Positions 7,186 through 8,274 of a stretch of DNA of 8,274 nucleotides are shown here, one piece after another (the stretch's first letter is position 1; every line of letters begins with the position of its first letter). Origin of the DNA: JBCDCU01 sp039180865 (GTDB lineage: Bacteria > Pseudomonadota > Alphaproteobacteria > Rhizobiales > JACESI01); NCBI GenBank assembly GCA_039180865.1, contig JBCDCZ010000207.1, positions 1-8,274 on the forward strand, in the 5' to 3' direction. The notes below the pieces were generated by a model that did no database searches, had not been told where the DNA came from, and saw only the letters and a list, made by a program, of their open reading frames with translations. Position numbers and translations under genes: made by a program.

Positions 7186-7259
7186 ATACAATGGCAAGCA
7201 GTTATTGCAAGGCCAGATGGGCAAAACAAGCGCTCCCATTGGTGCCGAGAGGCGAAGCT

Positions 7260-8015
7260 ATGAGCAATCTTGATCTTCTCATCGACCTTCACCGCAAAGA
7301 GCAGCGTCAGGGGCCCGGCGGTGTCGAAGAGACGCGTCTCGCCATCGGCTTGTCGGGGCTTCGGGACAAGCGCGATCTCAAAATTGCCGATATCGGCTGC
7401 GGGACGGGAGCATCCACATTGGTTCTTGCGGCAGAGCTTGATGCCGAGATTACTGCGGTCGATTTCCTGCCTGACCTTCTCGAAGACCTTCGCATCAACA
7501 CGTCTCGCGCAGGAGTCTCGGATCGCGTCACCACATTGGCTGCTTCCATGAAATTCCTGCCGTTTCAAGATCGTGCATTTGACGCGATCTGGTCCGAGGG
7601 GGCTATCTACAATATGGGCTTTGTGGCCGGGATTCGGGCCTGGCATCGGTTGCTAAAACCCGGAGGCCTTCTCGCAGTGTCAGAGCTGATCTGGCTTACG
7701 GGAGAAAGACCAACTGAGCTTGAGCAATACTGGCACCATGAATATCCCGAGGTTGCGACTGCGTCGGTGAAAATCGCGCAATTGGAGGAAAGCGGGTACG
7801 CGCCCGTGGGGTACTTCACGCTTCCCAATGCTTGTTGGCTTAAGAACTACTACCGGCCCCTGCGGCAAGCGTTTCCTGACTTTCTAGAACGCAATAATCA
7901 TTCGCAACCCGCCCGCGCTTTGGTTGAAGCGGAAGAAAGAGAAATCGAAATCTACGAGCGCTATTCGGATTTCTTCAGCTACGGTTTTTTCGTTGCCACA
8001 AAGATGGCAGACTGA
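7260..8015 (+). CDS. Class I SAM-dependent methyltransferase, substrate unknown
   Basis: This 251-residue protein is a cytoplasmic class I methyltransferase. Motif I, IADIGCGTGAST, lies at 42-53 and binds S-adenosylmethionine. The acidic residue ending the second strand is Asp68 (ITAVDFLPDLLEDL). Motif II/III regions are AFDAIWSEGAIYNMGF (106-121) and LLKPGGLLAVSEL (131-143). The C-terminal part is rich in aromatic residues (WLTGERP, YWHHEYPE, YYRPLR) and probably forms the substrate pocket; it resembles small-molecule methyltransferases of the YjhP sort, but I cannot name the substrate. The ATG at 7260 is chosen because AGAGG lies at 7248-7252, seven bases upstream. The in-frame ATG at 7191 sits almost against the hairpin and has no ribosome binding site. 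It ends six bases from the convergent LysR-type gene. Sharing a transcript with the AhpD-like gene is possible only if the hairpin is read through. Confidence 0.85.
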   Translation: MSNLDLLIDLHRKEQRQGPGGVEETRLAIGLSGLRDKRDLKIADIGCGTGASTLVLAAELDAEITAVDFLPDLLEDLRINTSRAGVSDRVTTLAASMKFLPFQDRAFDAIWSEGAIYNMGFVAGIRAWHRLLKPGGLLAVSELIWLTGERPTELEQYWHHEYPEVATASVKIAQLEESGYAPVGYFTLPNACWLKNYYRPLRQAFPDFLERNNHSQPARALVEAEEREIEIYERYSDFFSYGFFVATKMAD

Positions 8016-8021
8016 ACTCTT

Positions 8022-8274
8022 TCATGCATGCCGGAAGTGGTTTGCGAGATGGTCAATTAAGCCGCGTACGCGCGATGTCAGGAAACGGTTCGGCGCATAG
8101 AGCGCGTAAACCCCCATTGGAACCGGTTCGAAGTCCTCGAGCAGGAGAACCAAACGTTCGTCGGCGAGATAGGGTTCCGCGGAGTAATGCGGCAGGCGTG
8201 CAATCCCGAGGCCGCAAGCCGCCATTTCGGCGAGCGCCCTCGGTGCGGATGTCTTAAACGGGCCCGTTACGCCG
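8022..8274 (-). CDS. LysR-type transcriptional regulator, C-terminal part (runs off the window)
   Basis: The reading frame is open from the stop at 8022 to the window edge and gives about 83 residues, so the N-terminal part, including the helix-turn-helix domain, lies outside. What is visible matches the last third of a LysR effector-binding domain: the strand-turn ACGLGIARLPHY, followed by YLADERLVLLLEDFEP, VYALYAPNRFLTSRVRGLID and the closing helix. The internal ATG at 8225 is not the real start, because the match continues upstream of it. Such regulators usually control a divergently placed gene, here beyond the right edge, so control of the methyltransferase is not implied. Effector and targets are unknown. 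Confidence 0.82.
   Translation of the reverse strand, partial: GVTGPFKTSAPRALAEMAACGLGIARLPHYSAEPYLADERLVLLLEDFEPVPMGVYALYAPNRFLTSRVRGLIDHLANHFRHA

Noticed and set aside
7191..7259. Upstream ATG at 7191 as the start of the methyltransferase
   Set aside because: It is five bases from the end of a strong hairpin, lacks a Shine-Dalgarno, and adds residues with no match to the family; the ATG at 7260 has AGAGG at good spacing.
1..8274. Signs of a mobile island, defence system or CRISPR array
   Set aside because: No transposase, integrase, terminal repeats, tRNA, regularly spaced repeats or defence-type domains are visible on either strand.

Overview
The window reads as ordinary chromosomal DNA of a moderately GC-rich Gram-negative bacterium. 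The formate dehydrogenase architecture, codon usage and Shine-Dalgarno spacing suggest an alphaproteobacterium, possibly of the Hyphomicrobiales; that placement is inference from general resemblance, with no phylogenetic marker here. I see no RNA genes, insertion sequences, CRISPR arrays or phage genes. No stretch longer than about 140 bases lacks a gene.

Region 1 (1-4550) is a two-gene operon for an NAD-dependent, molybdenum- or tungsten-containing formate dehydrogenase. The first gene is a fused NuoE/NuoF-like beta subunit (diaphorase: 2Fe-2S, FMN, NAD and 4Fe-4S sites). The second is the catalytic alpha subunit (2Fe-2S, two ferredoxin-type 4Fe-4S, one further 4Fe-4S and the bis-MGD active site with Cys388-His389). 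The two overlap by an ATGA junction. A perfect 14-base palindrome lies just upstream of the first start codon and looks like an operator. The fused two-subunit layout resembles the Fdh1 type of Methylorubrum rather than the three-subunit FdsGBA type. The alpha subunit has no cysteine between Cys72 and Cys164, so it lacks the extra His-Cys3 cluster of NuoG-like proteins. No fdhD- or fdsD-like gene follows.

Region 2 (4551-6694) holds a small predicted secreted protein of unknown function with two cysteines, then, convergent to it, a 542-residue membrane transporter of the folate/biopterin (BT1) branch of the major facilitator superfamily, with a TTG start. A 7-base inverted repeat sits just ahead of the favoured start of the small gene.

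Region 3 (6695-8274) starts with a divergent intergenic region. Then come, on the plus strand, a 103-residue carboxymuconolactone decarboxylase/AhpD-like protein with the E-x11-CxxC-x3-H motif, a strong 14-base-pair hairpin, and a class I SAM-dependent methyltransferase. The minus-strand C-terminal end of a LysR-type regulator runs off the right edge.

The operon oxidises formate to CO2 and delivers the electrons to NAD+, or may run in reverse. Functional links to the downstream genes are not shown by the sequence; the only hint is a pterin-type transporter beside an enzyme that needs a pterin cofactor. I did not find a clearly new biological system. The points most worth a second look are the missing cluster in the alpha subunit, the palindromic operator and the unknown secreted protein.
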